Part shown: one piece after another, positions 1 through 5,134 of the stretch
How the letters are laid out: every line of letters begins with the position of its first letter
Position numbering within the stretch: the first letter of the stretch is position 1
Assembly: GCA_013298335.1 (NCBI GenBank)
Contig: JAAFHI010000322.1
Coordinates: forward strand, 1-5,222
Direction of reading: 5' to 3'
Length of the DNA stretch: 5,222 nucleotides
Origin: Actinomycetota bacterium
GTDB lineage: Bacteria > Acidobacteriota > Blastocatellia > Chloracidobacteriales > Chloracidobacteriaceae
Notes under the pieces: model-generated
What the model saw: the letters and a program-made list of their open reading frames with translations, nothing else
Told to the model about the DNA's origin: nothing
Database searches by the model: none
Program-made: the position numbers and the translations under genes

Positions 1-155
1 TCGTCGGTCCCGTTCAGAACGCCCTTGATGGCGGCGCGGGCCGAAAAAACCGTTTCGCGCCCCGTTTCGGAAACGGGCACTTCCCGGCTCAGTTCGCCGG
101 GCGACGGAATCGGCGCGAAGGATCGAATGCGAACGTCGTCAATCTGGTGATTCAT
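1..155 (-). CDS. aroG: Class I DAHP synthase (3-deoxy-7-phosphoheptulonate synthase), N-terminal part, cut by window edge
   Basis: Translating the minus strand from the ATG at 155-153 gives 51 codons with no stop. The product begins MNHQIDDVRIRSF and continues through an ETVFSARAAIKGVLNGTDD stretch. This matches the N-terminus of the E. coli AroG/AroF/AroH family (MNYQNDDLRIKEI..., then a VAHARKAIHKILKGNDD-like segment). The family condenses phosphoenolpyruvate and erythrose 4-phosphate in the cytoplasm, the first step of the shikimate pathway, and its N-terminal arm contributes to oligomer contacts and feedback control. The TIM barrel and catalytic residues lie outside the window. An in-frame TAA at 170-168, four codons before the ATG, rules out a longer N-terminus. 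No convincing Shine-Dalgarno sequence is visible in the ten bases before the start. Which feedback isoform (Phe, Tyr or Trp sensitive) this is cannot be told, so the symbol is provisional. Confidence 0.88.
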   Translation of the reverse strand, partial: MNHQIDDVRIRSFAPIPSPGELSREVPVSETGRETVFSARAAIKGVLNGTD

Positions 156-212
156 CGTGCGAAAAACTTATCAAGCTTGTGCCTTCCATAAGTATTCCAA
201 ATAAGTTAGCAC
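156..212 (-). promoter_or_regulatory. AT-rich probable promoter/leader region of the DAHP synthase gene
   Basis: This stretch is clearly more AT-rich than its surroundings and lies directly upstream of the minus-strand aro start. Read on the minus strand it holds TACTTA and TGATAA, either of which could serve as a -10 element, and TTGGAA, a poor -35. Their spacings do not fit a standard sigma-70 promoter (about 21 bases between TTGGAA and TGATAA). The assignment rests on position and composition. No aromatic-rich leader peptide or recognisable TyrR/TrpR box was seen. Confidence 0.3.
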
Positions 213-433
213 AGCCGGAAGGGTTCAGGAATCCGGGAAGGACCTCCGTCGGACCGCCACCCGTCCAAAAAGACCGCCGGGCCGGACCGGTCTCGCCCGC
301 GAACTGTTTGGATTGCCTGTCAGAGCAGAGTTTTCGAGTGACATTCACCCCAAAATTGTCTAGCTTTGCCCGCCAAAATCGAATTCCCGAAGCAATCGCC
401 GGCACATGCGCCAAGACCCCGCACACTCCGCAT

Positions 434-449
434 ACTGCCAGTCGGCAGT
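434..449. repeat. Perfect 6-bp hairpin with tetraloop
   Basis: ACTGCC at 434-439 and GGCAGT at 444-449 are exact reverse complements around the loop AGTC. A T-G wobble could extend the stem by one pair. It lies 12 bases before a longer perfect hairpin. No T-run follows on either strand, so it does not look like an intrinsic terminator, and both flanking genes point away from it. Confidence 0.5.
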
Positions 450-461
450 GCCTTGCCCAGA

Positions 462-494
462 GGTTTCACCGTTCATCCTTCGGACGGTGAAACC
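462..494. repeat. Perfect 11-bp inverted repeat (hairpin or operator candidate)
   Basis: GGTTTCACCGT at 462-472 is the exact reverse complement of ACGGTGAAACC at 484-494, separated by an 11-base loop (TCATCCTTCGG). A perfect 11-bp dyad in noncoding DNA is unlikely to be accidental. No T-tract follows on either strand and both neighbouring genes are transcribed away from it, so termination of a flanking gene is unlikely. It could be a structured element in the leader of the rightward gene, a small RNA, or a dyad operator. The sequence alone does not separate these. Confidence 0.6.
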
Positions 495-704
495 CGGCGA
501 ATCGGAATTCCTCGCGTTCTCTCCCCTCAACCCCCAATCAAACGCGACCGGAGGCGATTTCCGCCAACCGGGCCGTCCGTCGCCGGATCATCGCTGGAAC
601 CAGCGCGTCCGGGACGTTTTCCTTCAAACGACGTCACAGCCCCTCGATTCCAATCCGAAAAACAGCCGTTTCCGGACCTGACCGAATCCGTCAGGCCGGG
701 GGCC

Positions 705-709
705 GGGAG
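705..709 (+). promoter_or_regulatory. Shine-Dalgarno site of the DUF4388/J-domain gene
   Basis: GGGAG lies 8 bases before the ATG at 718. It supports this start over other in-frame candidates. Confidence 0.7.
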
Positions 710-717
710 TTTCCTTT

Positions 718-2475
718 ATGAAGGGCGATCTCAGTCGTGAACCATTGCCGAATATCCTGAATGCACTGTCCCGGAAGCGCCGCAGCGGCGTGCTGTGCGT
801 TTCCTTCTCGGAGGACATTCGGAAATCGGTGTATTGGGAGCAGGGAGCCATCGTTTTTGCGTCGAGCACCGACCGGAACGACCGAATCGGCGAGTGCCTG
901 ATGCGGCAGGGCATGCTTTCCCAGAACGATTTCTTCCGCGCGTCGCTCTCGATGGGTCAGGGGCGGCGCTTCGGTCAAATCCTGGTTGAACTCGGCGTCA
1001 TGACGGAAAAGGAGTTTCAGGATGCCCTGATGGTCCAGATTCTCGACATCGTCTTTTCGCTTTTTCTGCTGCCCGAGGGCGAATTCGAATTTACCGACCA
1101 CGAACAGTCCGTTCCGAATGACCTCCGGCTTTCGCTTTCGACCGGGAGCATCATCCTCGAAGGCGTCCGGCGGATTCCCGACGTGGCGGTGGTCCAGCGC
1201 GGCATCGGCGACCTGAACCAGATTTTTATCCCCGGCCTTCAGCCGATGCTGGATTCCCGCACCCTGTCGCTGAAACCGATCGAGCGCCAACTGATCGAGG
1301 TCATCACCGGACCGATCACCCTCATGGATGCGGTCATGCTGACCCAGAATCCGCCGAATCTGACGCTGAAAGCATTGTACGGCCTGCTGTCGGTCGGACT
1401 GCTCGACCGGCAAGCGCCCGCACCGGGCGACAACGCCGCGCCGGAGCCTCCCCTGACCGCGGCCCTGCCCCCGCCGGTGACGCACCCGCTTCCGTCGGCC
1501 CCGGATGCGTCAGCCCCGAATCCGTCGGGGAATCTGCTGGCGGCCATGCGGGAAAAGATTGAACGCACGACCGACCCCTTCATCATTCTCGGCGTCAGTC
1601 CCGGTGCCGCCCGGTTTGAAATCCGGGACGCCTACATCCGGCTGGCCAAGGATTTTCACCCGGACCGCTATCGCGATGCCCCGCCGACCACCCGATTCGA
1701 GGTTGACACGATTTTCGACCGCATCCGGGAAGCCTACGAAAACCTGGTGTCGGGTCCGGAAGAAATCGCAAGGCCCAGTACAGGTCCGCTGACGCCGATG
1801 CAGACCGGTCCGCTTTCACTTCCGGCCAGCCGTTCCACCGGACCGCTTCGCCCGCCGGAATCTTCCAGCCCGTCGGGATCGCTGACGCCCCCGCCCGCCC
1901 GGACCACGGGACCGCTTTCGTCGCCCCCTTCTCCACCGGCTTCCTCAACCGGCCCACTGTCCCCGCCCTCGCGATCAACGGGAATGCTTTCCATGCCGGG
2001 ACCCGCTTCGGGAACCGGCCCGTTGCCGACGCCCCCACCCACCAGTCCGCTCCAGATCACGGGGAATTCCCTCAGCCGCGAAGAGAACGCGGAAAACCTC
2101 TTCGAACAGGCCAGGCAGCGAATCACCGAGCGGGATTACCAGACCGCCCTCGCCTGCCTTCGCGAAGCCGTTCGCCTCGTCCCGGAATCGGGAAAGTACC
2201 AACTGGTCCTGGGGACGACCCTGACCGCCTTCCCGAAGTTTCAGAGCGAGGCCGAAACGGTACTCCGCAAGGCCGCTGAACTCGAACCATTCAATACCCG
2301 CCCATTGATCGCCCTCGGTCAGTTGTACACCCGGACGGGAATGAACATTCAGGCCGAAAAAGCCTTCCGGGACGCCCTGAGAATCGACCCCGACTCCCAT
2401 GCGGCAAAAAACGGGCTGGCCGCCGTCGAGACCGAAAAACCCAAAGGATTTCTGGACCGTCTGTTCAAAGGCTGA
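718..2475 (+). CDS. DUF4388 (PATAN)-J-domain-TPR multidomain protein
   Basis: This is a 585-residue soluble protein with no signal peptide or membrane segment. Residues 1 to about 231 look like a DUF4388/PATAN module: the opening MKGDLSREPLPNILNALSR, RRSGVL and the VYWEQGAIVFA strand are typical, followed by helical parts with LGQ/LVELG-like segments. Residues 232-275 are a Pro/Ala linker. Residues 284-346 form a J-domain (DPFIILGVS, then HPD at 314-316, then FDRIREAYENL). The intact HPD implies it could stimulate an Hsp70 (DnaK) ATPase. Residues 354-436 are a Ser/Pro/Gly-rich linker carrying seven TGPL-like motifs. Residues 458-560 make three TPR-like units, and the tail ends GFLDRLFKG. DUF4388 proteins occur in gliding, signalling and regulatory contexts in Acidobacteriota and delta-type proteobacteria. 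The zinc finger and C-terminal substrate domains of canonical DnaJ are absent, so this is a specialised J-protein. I infer a scaffold that brings DnaK to a partner. The substrate is unknown. Confidence 0.9.
   Translation: MKGDLSREPLPNILNALSRKRRSGVLCVSFSEDIRKSVYWEQGAIVFASSTDRNDRIGECLMRQGMLSQNDFFRASLSMGQGRRFGQILVELGVMTEKEFQDALMVQILDIVFSLFLLPEGEFEFTDHEQSVPNDLRLSLSTGSIILEGVRRIPDVAVVQRGIGDLNQIFIPGLQPMLDSRTLSLKPIERQLIEVITGPITLMDAVMLTQNPPNLTLKALYGLLSVGLLDRQAPAPGDNAAPEPPLTAALPPPVTHPLPSAPDASAPNPSGNLLAAMREKIERTTDPFIILGVSPGAARFEIRDAYIRLAKDFHPDRYRDAPPTTRFEVDTIFDRIREAYENLVSGPEEIARPSTGPLTPMQTGPLSLPASRSTGPLRPPESSSPSGSLTPPPARTTGPLSSPPSPPASSTGPLSPPSRSTGMLSMPGPASGTGPLPTPPPTSPLQITGNSLSREENAENLFEQARQRITERDYQTALACLREAVRLVPESGKYQLVLGTTLTAFPKFQSEAETVLRKAAELEPFNTRPLIALGQLYTRTGMNIQAEKAFRDALRIDPDSHAAKNGLAAVETEKPKGFLDRLFKG
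1777..2025 (+). repeat. Seven TGPL-like repeats in the protein linker
   Basis: Within the DUF4388/J-domain protein the motif [S/T/Q/G]-T-G-[P/M]-L occurs seven times, beginning at residues 354, 362, 373, 396, 410, 420 and 432. The spacers are of uneven length and rich in Ser and Pro. Codons differ between copies (for example ACAGGTCCG, ACCGGACCG, ACGGGACCG). This points to selection on the peptide rather than recent DNA duplication. A disordered linker carrying a repeated short binding motif is the likely reading. Confidence 0.75.
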
Positions 2476-2502
2476 AAATCCCGTTTCCGGAATTCCCTCA
2501 CG

Positions 2503-2654
2503 CCCGGAGTACCTTTGGCTTACGCCATAGGCGAACGATCTTTCGGCGCATCCGCGCCTTCGTAGGTTTTTCCTGGTCCCTGATCCCTGATTCCCGACAC
2601 CTGATCCCTGTTCCCTGATTCCTACCCTCCTGATACCCGACACCCGACACCTTT
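2503..2654. repeat. Composite intergenic repeat, copy 1
   Basis: This copy aligns with 2661-2811 at a constant offset of 158 bases, changing to 157 after a one-base indel near 2628. Only about four differences were seen (at 2506, 2515 and 2624, plus the indel). The unit has two parts. About 70 bases carry two hairpins (2512-2531, with a T-T mismatch at 2515/2528, and GGCGC/GCGCC at 2545-2558), ending in TAGGTTTTT. Then comes a heptamer array at 2572-2649. The extra T at 2628 breaks heptamer phase in this copy. Confidence 0.9.
2572..2649. repeat. CCTGATC-type heptamer tandem array, copy 1
   Basis: Eleven degenerate heptamers run CCTGGTC, CCTGATC, CCTGATT, CCCGACA, CCTGATC, CCTGTTC, CCTGATT, CCTACCC, then after one extra T, CCTGATA, CCCGACA, CCCGACA. 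The consensus is CCYGAYN. The period of 7 is not a multiple of 3 and all frames read low-complexity peptides, so the array is noncoding. Confidence 0.85.
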
Positions 2655-2660
2655 GCCCGG

Positions 2661-2811
2661 CCCCGAGTACCTATGGCTTACGCCATAGGCGAACGATCTT
2701 TCGGCGCATCCGCGCCTTCGTAGGTTTTTCCTGGTCCCTGATCCCTGATTCCCGACACCTGATCCCTGTTCCCTGATTCCTGCCCCCTGATACCCGACAC
2801 CCGACACCTTT
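2661..2811. repeat. Composite intergenic repeat, copy 2
   Basis: This is the second copy of the unit at 2503-2654, almost directly abutting it. Its first hairpin is perfect: CCTATGGC at 2670-2677, loop TTAC, GCCATAGG at 2682-2689. The second is GGCGC at 2703-2707, loop ATCC, GCGCC at 2712-2716. The near identity indicates recent duplication or ongoing homogenisation. The boundary sequence GCCCGG...GAGT appears before both copies and again near 2825-2838, as if a third unit were lost or the unit inserted at that motif. Confidence 0.9.
2730..2806. repeat. CCTGATC-type heptamer tandem array, copy 2
   Basis: Eleven heptamers lie in perfect phase across 77 bases, in the same order as copy 1 (CCTGGTC first, CCCGACA twice at the end). 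One unit is CCTGCCC instead of CCTACCC. The retained phase shows that this copy is the intact form and that copy 1 gained a base. Confidence 0.88.
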
Positions 2812-2816
2812 TCCCG

Positions 2817-2846
2817 TTCCCTTCGCCCGGCCCGGAGTGTCATAAT
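2817..2846 (+). promoter_or_regulatory. Weak candidate promoter for fumC
   Basis: CATAAT at 2841-2846 resembles a -10 element (5 of 6 with TATAAT) and sits at the switch from GC-rich repeat to T-rich leader. The best -35 at 18-base spacing is TTCCCT at 2817-2822, which is poor. The position, 45 bases before the GTG, is plausible. Lineage-specific sigma preferences are unknown. Confidence 0.3.
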
Positions 2847-2877
2847 TCTCACGTTTTATTTTCATCGTTTTTCTTTC

Positions 2878-2881
2878 GAGG
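2878..2881 (+). promoter_or_regulatory. Shine-Dalgarno site deciding the GTG start of fumC
   Basis: GAGG lies 9 bases before the GTG at 2891. The GTG start yields the family's expected N-terminus (SEFRIEKDSMGEV), so it is preferred over internal ATGs. Confidence 0.7.
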
Positions 2882-2890
2882 TTTCACACC

Positions 2891-4273
2891 GTGTCCGAAT
2901 TTCGCATCGAAAAAGACAGCATGGGCGAGGTGAAAGTCCCCGCCGACGCCCTTTACGGGGCCCAGACCCAGCGGGCCATCGACAACTTCCCGATCAGCGA
3001 CCTGCGGTTTCCGCGTCCCTTCATCAAGGCGCTCGGCTACATCAAGGGCGCGGCGGCGGCGGTCAATCTCGACCTCGGCCTGCTGACGCCGGAAATGTCG
3101 GCGGCGATTCAGGCGGCGGCGGAAGAAGTCGCCGAGGGTCAGCACGACCGGCACTTCCCGCTCGACATTTTCCAGACGGGTTCCGGAACCAGCACCAACA
3201 TGAACGCCAACGAGGTCATCGCGGCGCTCGCGACCCGGAAACTGGGCGGCAAGGTCCACCCGAACGACCACGTCAACATGGGTCAGAGCAGCAACGACGT
3301 GATTCCGACCGCGATTCATGTCAGCGCCTACCTCGCGGCGTCGGAAAATCTCGTCCCCGGCCTCACGCACCTGCACGCGGCCCTGACGAGCAAGGCGGCG
3401 GATGTGGATCACGTCGTCAAAACCGGTCGGACGCACCTGATGGACGCCATGCCGGTCACGCTCGGGCAGGAACTTTCGGGCTGGGCCGCCCAGATCGCCC
3501 ACGGCATCGAGCGCATCGAGGGTACTTACGGACGCATCGGCAAACTCGCGCAGGGCGGCACCGCCGTCGGCACCGGCATCAACGCGCATCCCGAATTCGC
3601 GGTCCGTTTCGCCGCCCAGTTGACCAAACGGACCGGGTTGAACTTCACCGCCAGCGACAATTTCTTCGAATCCCTCAGTACGCAGGACGCCGCCGTCGAA
3701 CTCAGCGGCCAGGTCAAGACGGTCGCCGTCAGCCTGATGAAGATGTCCAACGACCTGCGCTGGATGAACAGCGGTCCCGAAGCCGGACTGGCGGAAATTT
3801 CCCTTCCCGACCTCCAGCCGGGCAGCAGCATCATGCCGGGCAAGGTCAATCCGGTCATTCCGGAAGCCGTCGCAATGGTTGCCGCCCAGATCATCGGCAA
3901 CGACGCCACCATCACTATCGGCGGCCAGTCGGGCAACTTCCAGCTCAACGTCATGCTGCCGGTCGTCGCCTTCAACCTTCTCCAAAGCCTGACCCTCGCG
4001 GGACAGGCCGCCCGCGTGCTGGCCGACAAGGCGATTGACGGATTCACCGTGAACGAGGAGCGGGTCGGGGCGCTCGTGGGACGCAACGCCATCCTCGTGA
4101 CGGCGCTGAATCCGGTCATCGGCTACGACCTCGCCGCCCAGATTGCCAAACGGGCACGCAAGGAAAAGCGCACGCTCAAGGAGGTCGCCCTGGAAATGAC
4201 GGAACTGACGCCCGAAGACCTCGATCGCCTGCTCGATCCCCGCAAACTCACGCAGGGCGGCATTCAGGAGTAG
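2891..4273 (+). CDS. fumC: Class II fumarate hydratase (fumarase C)
   Basis: The 460-residue product has the usual length for the iron-independent, homotetrameric fumarase that interconverts fumarate and L-malate in the cytosolic TCA cycle. Landmarks run in the family order: FRIEKDSMGEVKVP at the N-terminus, QTGSGTSTNMNANEV, HPNDHVNMGQSSND, GRTHLMDAMPVTLGQE with the catalytic-pair histidine at about residue 182, GGTAVGTGIN, and the signature GSSIMPGKVNP at about residues 311-321 with the mobile-loop serine. The wording is closer to the mycobacterial-type class II enzyme (TGRTHLMDA.PVTLGQE) than to E. coli FumC (GRTHLQDATPLTLGQE). Aspartase and argininosuccinate lyase share the fold, but the N-terminus, length and the GTGIN and HPND segments favour fumarase. 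The start is GTG, with GAGG 9 bases upstream. No key residue appears missing. It is flanked on both sides by heptamer repeat regions, so it is probably its own transcription unit. Confidence 0.96.
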   Translation: MSEFRIEKDSMGEVKVPADALYGAQTQRAIDNFPISDLRFPRPFIKALGYIKGAAAAVNLDLGLLTPEMSAAIQAAAEEVAEGQHDRHFPLDIFQTGSGTSTNMNANEVIAALATRKLGGKVHPNDHVNMGQSSNDVIPTAIHVSAYLAASENLVPGLTHLHAALTSKAADVDHVVKTGRTHLMDAMPVTLGQELSGWAAQIAHGIERIEGTYGRIGKLAQGGTAVGTGINAHPEFAVRFAAQLTKRTGLNFTASDNFFESLSTQDAAVELSGQVKTVAVSLMKMSNDLRWMNSGPEAGLAEISLPDLQPGSSIMPGKVNPVIPEAVAMVAAQIIGNDATITIGGQSGNFQLNVMLPVVAFNLLQSLTLAGQAARVLADKAIDGFTVNEERVGALVGRNAILVTALNPVIGYDLAAQIAKRARKEKRTLKEVALEMTELTPEDLDRLLDPRKLTQGGIQE

Positions 4274-4274
4274 T

Positions 4275-4316
4275 CAGTGGTCGGTGGTCCGTTGTATGTG
4301 GTCCGTTGTCGGTGAT
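4275..4316. repeat. CCGTTGT-type heptamer array, left arm
   Basis: Six heptamers follow the fumC stop almost at once: CAGTGGT, CGGTGGT, CCGTTGT, ATGTGGT, CCGTTGT, CGGTGAT. The repeat is unrelated in sequence to the CCTGATC family upstream of fumC but has the same period. It forms the left arm of an imperfect palindrome with 4373-4407. Confidence 0.75.
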
Positions 4317-4403
4317 GGTTCGACTTTTTCGCGGCGGGGAGCCTCAAAAGTCAGGCCCCTTCTTCCCGTGAAGCAACCGACAGCGGACAATGGACAACGG
4401 ACC
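4286..4403. repeat. Large imperfect palindrome built from heptamer arms, possible fumC 3' structure
   Basis: GGTCCGTTGT at 4286-4295 is the exact reverse complement of ACAACGGACC at 4394-4403. Going inward, 4303-4309 pairs with 4380-4386 (one G-T wobble) and 4310-4313 pairs with 4376-4379. Inside lies a second dyad, GACTTTT at 4322-4328 with AAAAGTC at 4346-4352. The transcript after fumC could fold into a long hairpin that protects the fumC 3' end or ends transcription. No clean T-tract follows the outer stem. Arms of opposite-strand heptamers around a core also resemble a small non-autonomous palindromic element. Confidence 0.7.
4322..4352 (+). terminator. Inner hairpin downstream of fumC, weak terminator candidate
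   Basis: GACTTTT (4322-4328) and AAAAGTC (4346-4352) form a 7-bp stem around a GC-rich 17-base loop. The stem is AT-rich and no T-run follows, so efficient intrinsic termination is doubtful. Position between fumC and the next ribosome binding site is the main support. Confidence 0.25.
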
Positions 4404-4407
4404 AATG
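4373..4407. repeat. ACAACGG-type heptamer array, right arm (inverted)
   Basis: Five heptamers in phase read GCAACCG, ACAGCGG, ACAATGG, ACAACGG, ACCAATG. They are reverse complements of the CCGTTGT family at 4275-4316. A sixth unit, ACAGCAC at 4408-4414, is more degenerate. The array overlaps the upstream extension of the next reading frame, which argues against starting that gene at 4390. Confidence 0.75.
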
Positions 4408-4425
4408 ACAGCACCGACGATTTTT

Positions 4426-4429
4426 GAGG
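4426..4429 (+). promoter_or_regulatory. Shine-Dalgarno site deciding the start of the thioredoxin-fold gene
   Basis: GAGG lies 5 bases before the ATG at 4435. The alternative ATG at 4390 falls inside the heptamer array with no such site and would put about 15 residues ahead of a clean signal peptide. Confidence 0.65.
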
Positions 4430-4434
4430 TTTTC

Positions 4435-5019
4435 ATGCCGCTTTTTTCGAAAAATCGAATTTTATCAACGTTTTGCATCGCTTTATCGCTGGCGGTGACG
4501 ATGTGTGCCGCCCCGGTTTTCGGACAGGGCGGGGGCAAGACGCCGACCGGCATCCAGAAGGAAGAAAAGCGCGAACCGCTCGAATTCACTTTTCCGACGC
4601 CGGATGGCACACAGGTCAAGGCCGCGGAACTTCGCGGAAAAGTGACCGTCCTGTTCTTTACCGCCAAGGGGATGCCGCTGCTGCGCGAATCGGTCCGCCA
4701 ACTGCGCGGCGTGGCCGAACGCAATCCCAGAATCAACGTGCTGCTGGTCATGACCAACAGCCAGCGCGCCAAGGATCAGAGCTATCTCTCGGATGCCGAA
4801 CTGAAGGAATGGCGGGACACGCAAAGCCTGCCGATTCCGGTCGTCCGCGACCCAAACGGCGACATTCTCTTTCGACGGCTTGGAATGACCGTGCTGCCGA
4901 GCGCCGTGGTGCTCACAAAGGACGGAAAACTCGCGGCGGCGCGGGAAGGCATCGATCCGAACGTCAAACTCGCCGACCAGCTCCGACCGGAAATCGAAAA
5001 GGCCGATCCCGACCGGTAA
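4435..5019 (+). CDS. Exported thioredoxin-fold (redoxin/TlpA-like) protein lacking the CXXC motif
   Basis: From the ATG at 4435 the product is 194 residues. Residues 1-31 look like a Sec signal peptide: a basic KNR, a hydrophobic run (FCIALSLAVTM), then likely cleavage near VFG-Q. The single Cys there has Met before it, which is a poor lipobox. The rest resembles a thioredoxin-like domain: PLEFTFPTPDGTQVKAAELRGK, the strand VTVLFFT, a helix, the strand INVLLVMTN, then PVVRDPNGDILFRRLGM, the cis-proline loop TVLPSAVVL near residue 155, and DGKLAAAREG. Where redox-active relatives have WCxxC after the first strand, this protein reads TAKGMPLLRE (about residues 76-85). The mature part has no cysteine. 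It therefore probably does not do disulphide chemistry, and may bind a partner or act as a structural relative of redoxins. It is 161 bases downstream of fumC behind a palindrome, so cotranscription is uncertain. The fold assignment rests on pattern, not a search. Confidence 0.8.
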   Translation: MPLFSKNRILSTFCIALSLAVTMCAAPVFGQGGGKTPTGIQKEEKREPLEFTFPTPDGTQVKAAELRGKVTVLFFTAKGMPLLRESVRQLRGVAERNPRINVLLVMTNSQRAKDQSYLSDAELKEWRDTQSLPIPVVRDPNGDILFRRLGMTVLPSAVVLTKDGKLAAAREGIDPNVKLADQLRPEIEKADPDR

Positions 5020-5067
5020 CGGATGAAACGTTGGATTGACCCGCCCCGTATCCGAGGAGTAAACAGA

Positions 5068-5092
5068 ACGCGGCGTCCCCCGCCGACCGCGT
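5068..5092 (+). terminator. GC-rich hairpin after the thioredoxin-fold gene, possible terminator
   Basis: ACGCGG at 5068-5073 pairs with CCGCGT at 5087-5092. Alternatively CGGCG at 5071-5075 pairs with CGCCG at 5081-5085 around a TCCCC loop. It sits 49 bases past the stop codon. Only a short CAAACTTT follows, so it is a weak intrinsic terminator at best. Confidence 0.35.
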
Positions 5093-5134
5093 CAAACTTT
5101 CCCGAATCTCATGCACTGAGTCGAACGGGGCCTC

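Larger units (their letters stand above)
156..717. other. Divergent intergenic region between aroG-like gene and DUF4388 gene
   Basis: This 562-bp stretch separates divergently oriented genes. Open frames cross it (for example 179-490 and 366-740 on the plus strand), but none has a good ribosome binding site, a recognisable protein family or convincing composition, so I treat it as noncoding. Its left end is AT-rich. The middle holds two perfect hairpins (434-449 and 462-494). A weak sigma-70-like pair, TTGTCT at 356-361 and TCGAAT at 379-384 with a 17-base spacer, could drive the rightward gene, which would put both hairpins in its untranslated leader. That is inference only. Confidence 0.5.
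2476..2890. other. Repeat-filled intergenic region upstream of fumC
   Basis: The 415 bp between the DUF4388 gene and fumC hold two near-identical composite repeats (2503-2654 and 2661-2811), a remnant of the repeat boundary near 2825-2838, and a T-rich leader before fumC. Long minus-strand open frames here translate the repeats into low-complexity Gly/Gln/Arg peptides and are not convincing genes. No standard intrinsic terminator for the upstream gene was found, although each repeat has a GC hairpin followed, after several bases, by five T's. Confidence 0.7.

Noticed and set aside
179..740. Plus-strand open frames 179-490, 366-740 and 406-681 in the divergent intergenic region
   Set aside because: They overlap one another, lack good ribosome binding sites and recognisable features, and one runs into the supported DUF4388 start.
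691..1485. Minus-strand open frame (264 codons) opposite the DUF4388 domain
   Set aside because: Composition is Arg/Gln/Asp/His-rich shadow coding and it overlaps a domain with clear family features on the plus strand.
2503..2811. CRISPR array
   Set aside because: There are only two long copies with no unique spacers of regular length, and the short repeats are 7 bases with no spacers at all.
1975..2852. Minus-strand open frames covering the composite repeats (1975-2643, 2622-2852, 2671-2865)
   Set aside because: Their peptides are translations of the heptamer arrays (runs like GIREQGSGVGNQGSG) and share the same segments because the DNA is duplicated. No ribosome binding site or family supports them. 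They are likely to appear as false proteins in automatic annotation.
2849..3985. Long minus-strand open frame (378 codons) antisense to fumC
   Set aside because: It lies opposite a clear fumarase and its product is rich in Arg, Asp, Gly and Val without family features. GC-rich coding DNA often leaves such antisense frames open.
4390..4434. Upstream ATG at 4390 as start of the thioredoxin-fold gene
   Set aside because: The extension lies in the heptamer array, has no Shine-Dalgarno site, and would precede a normal signal peptide. ATG 4435 has GAGG at 5 bases.
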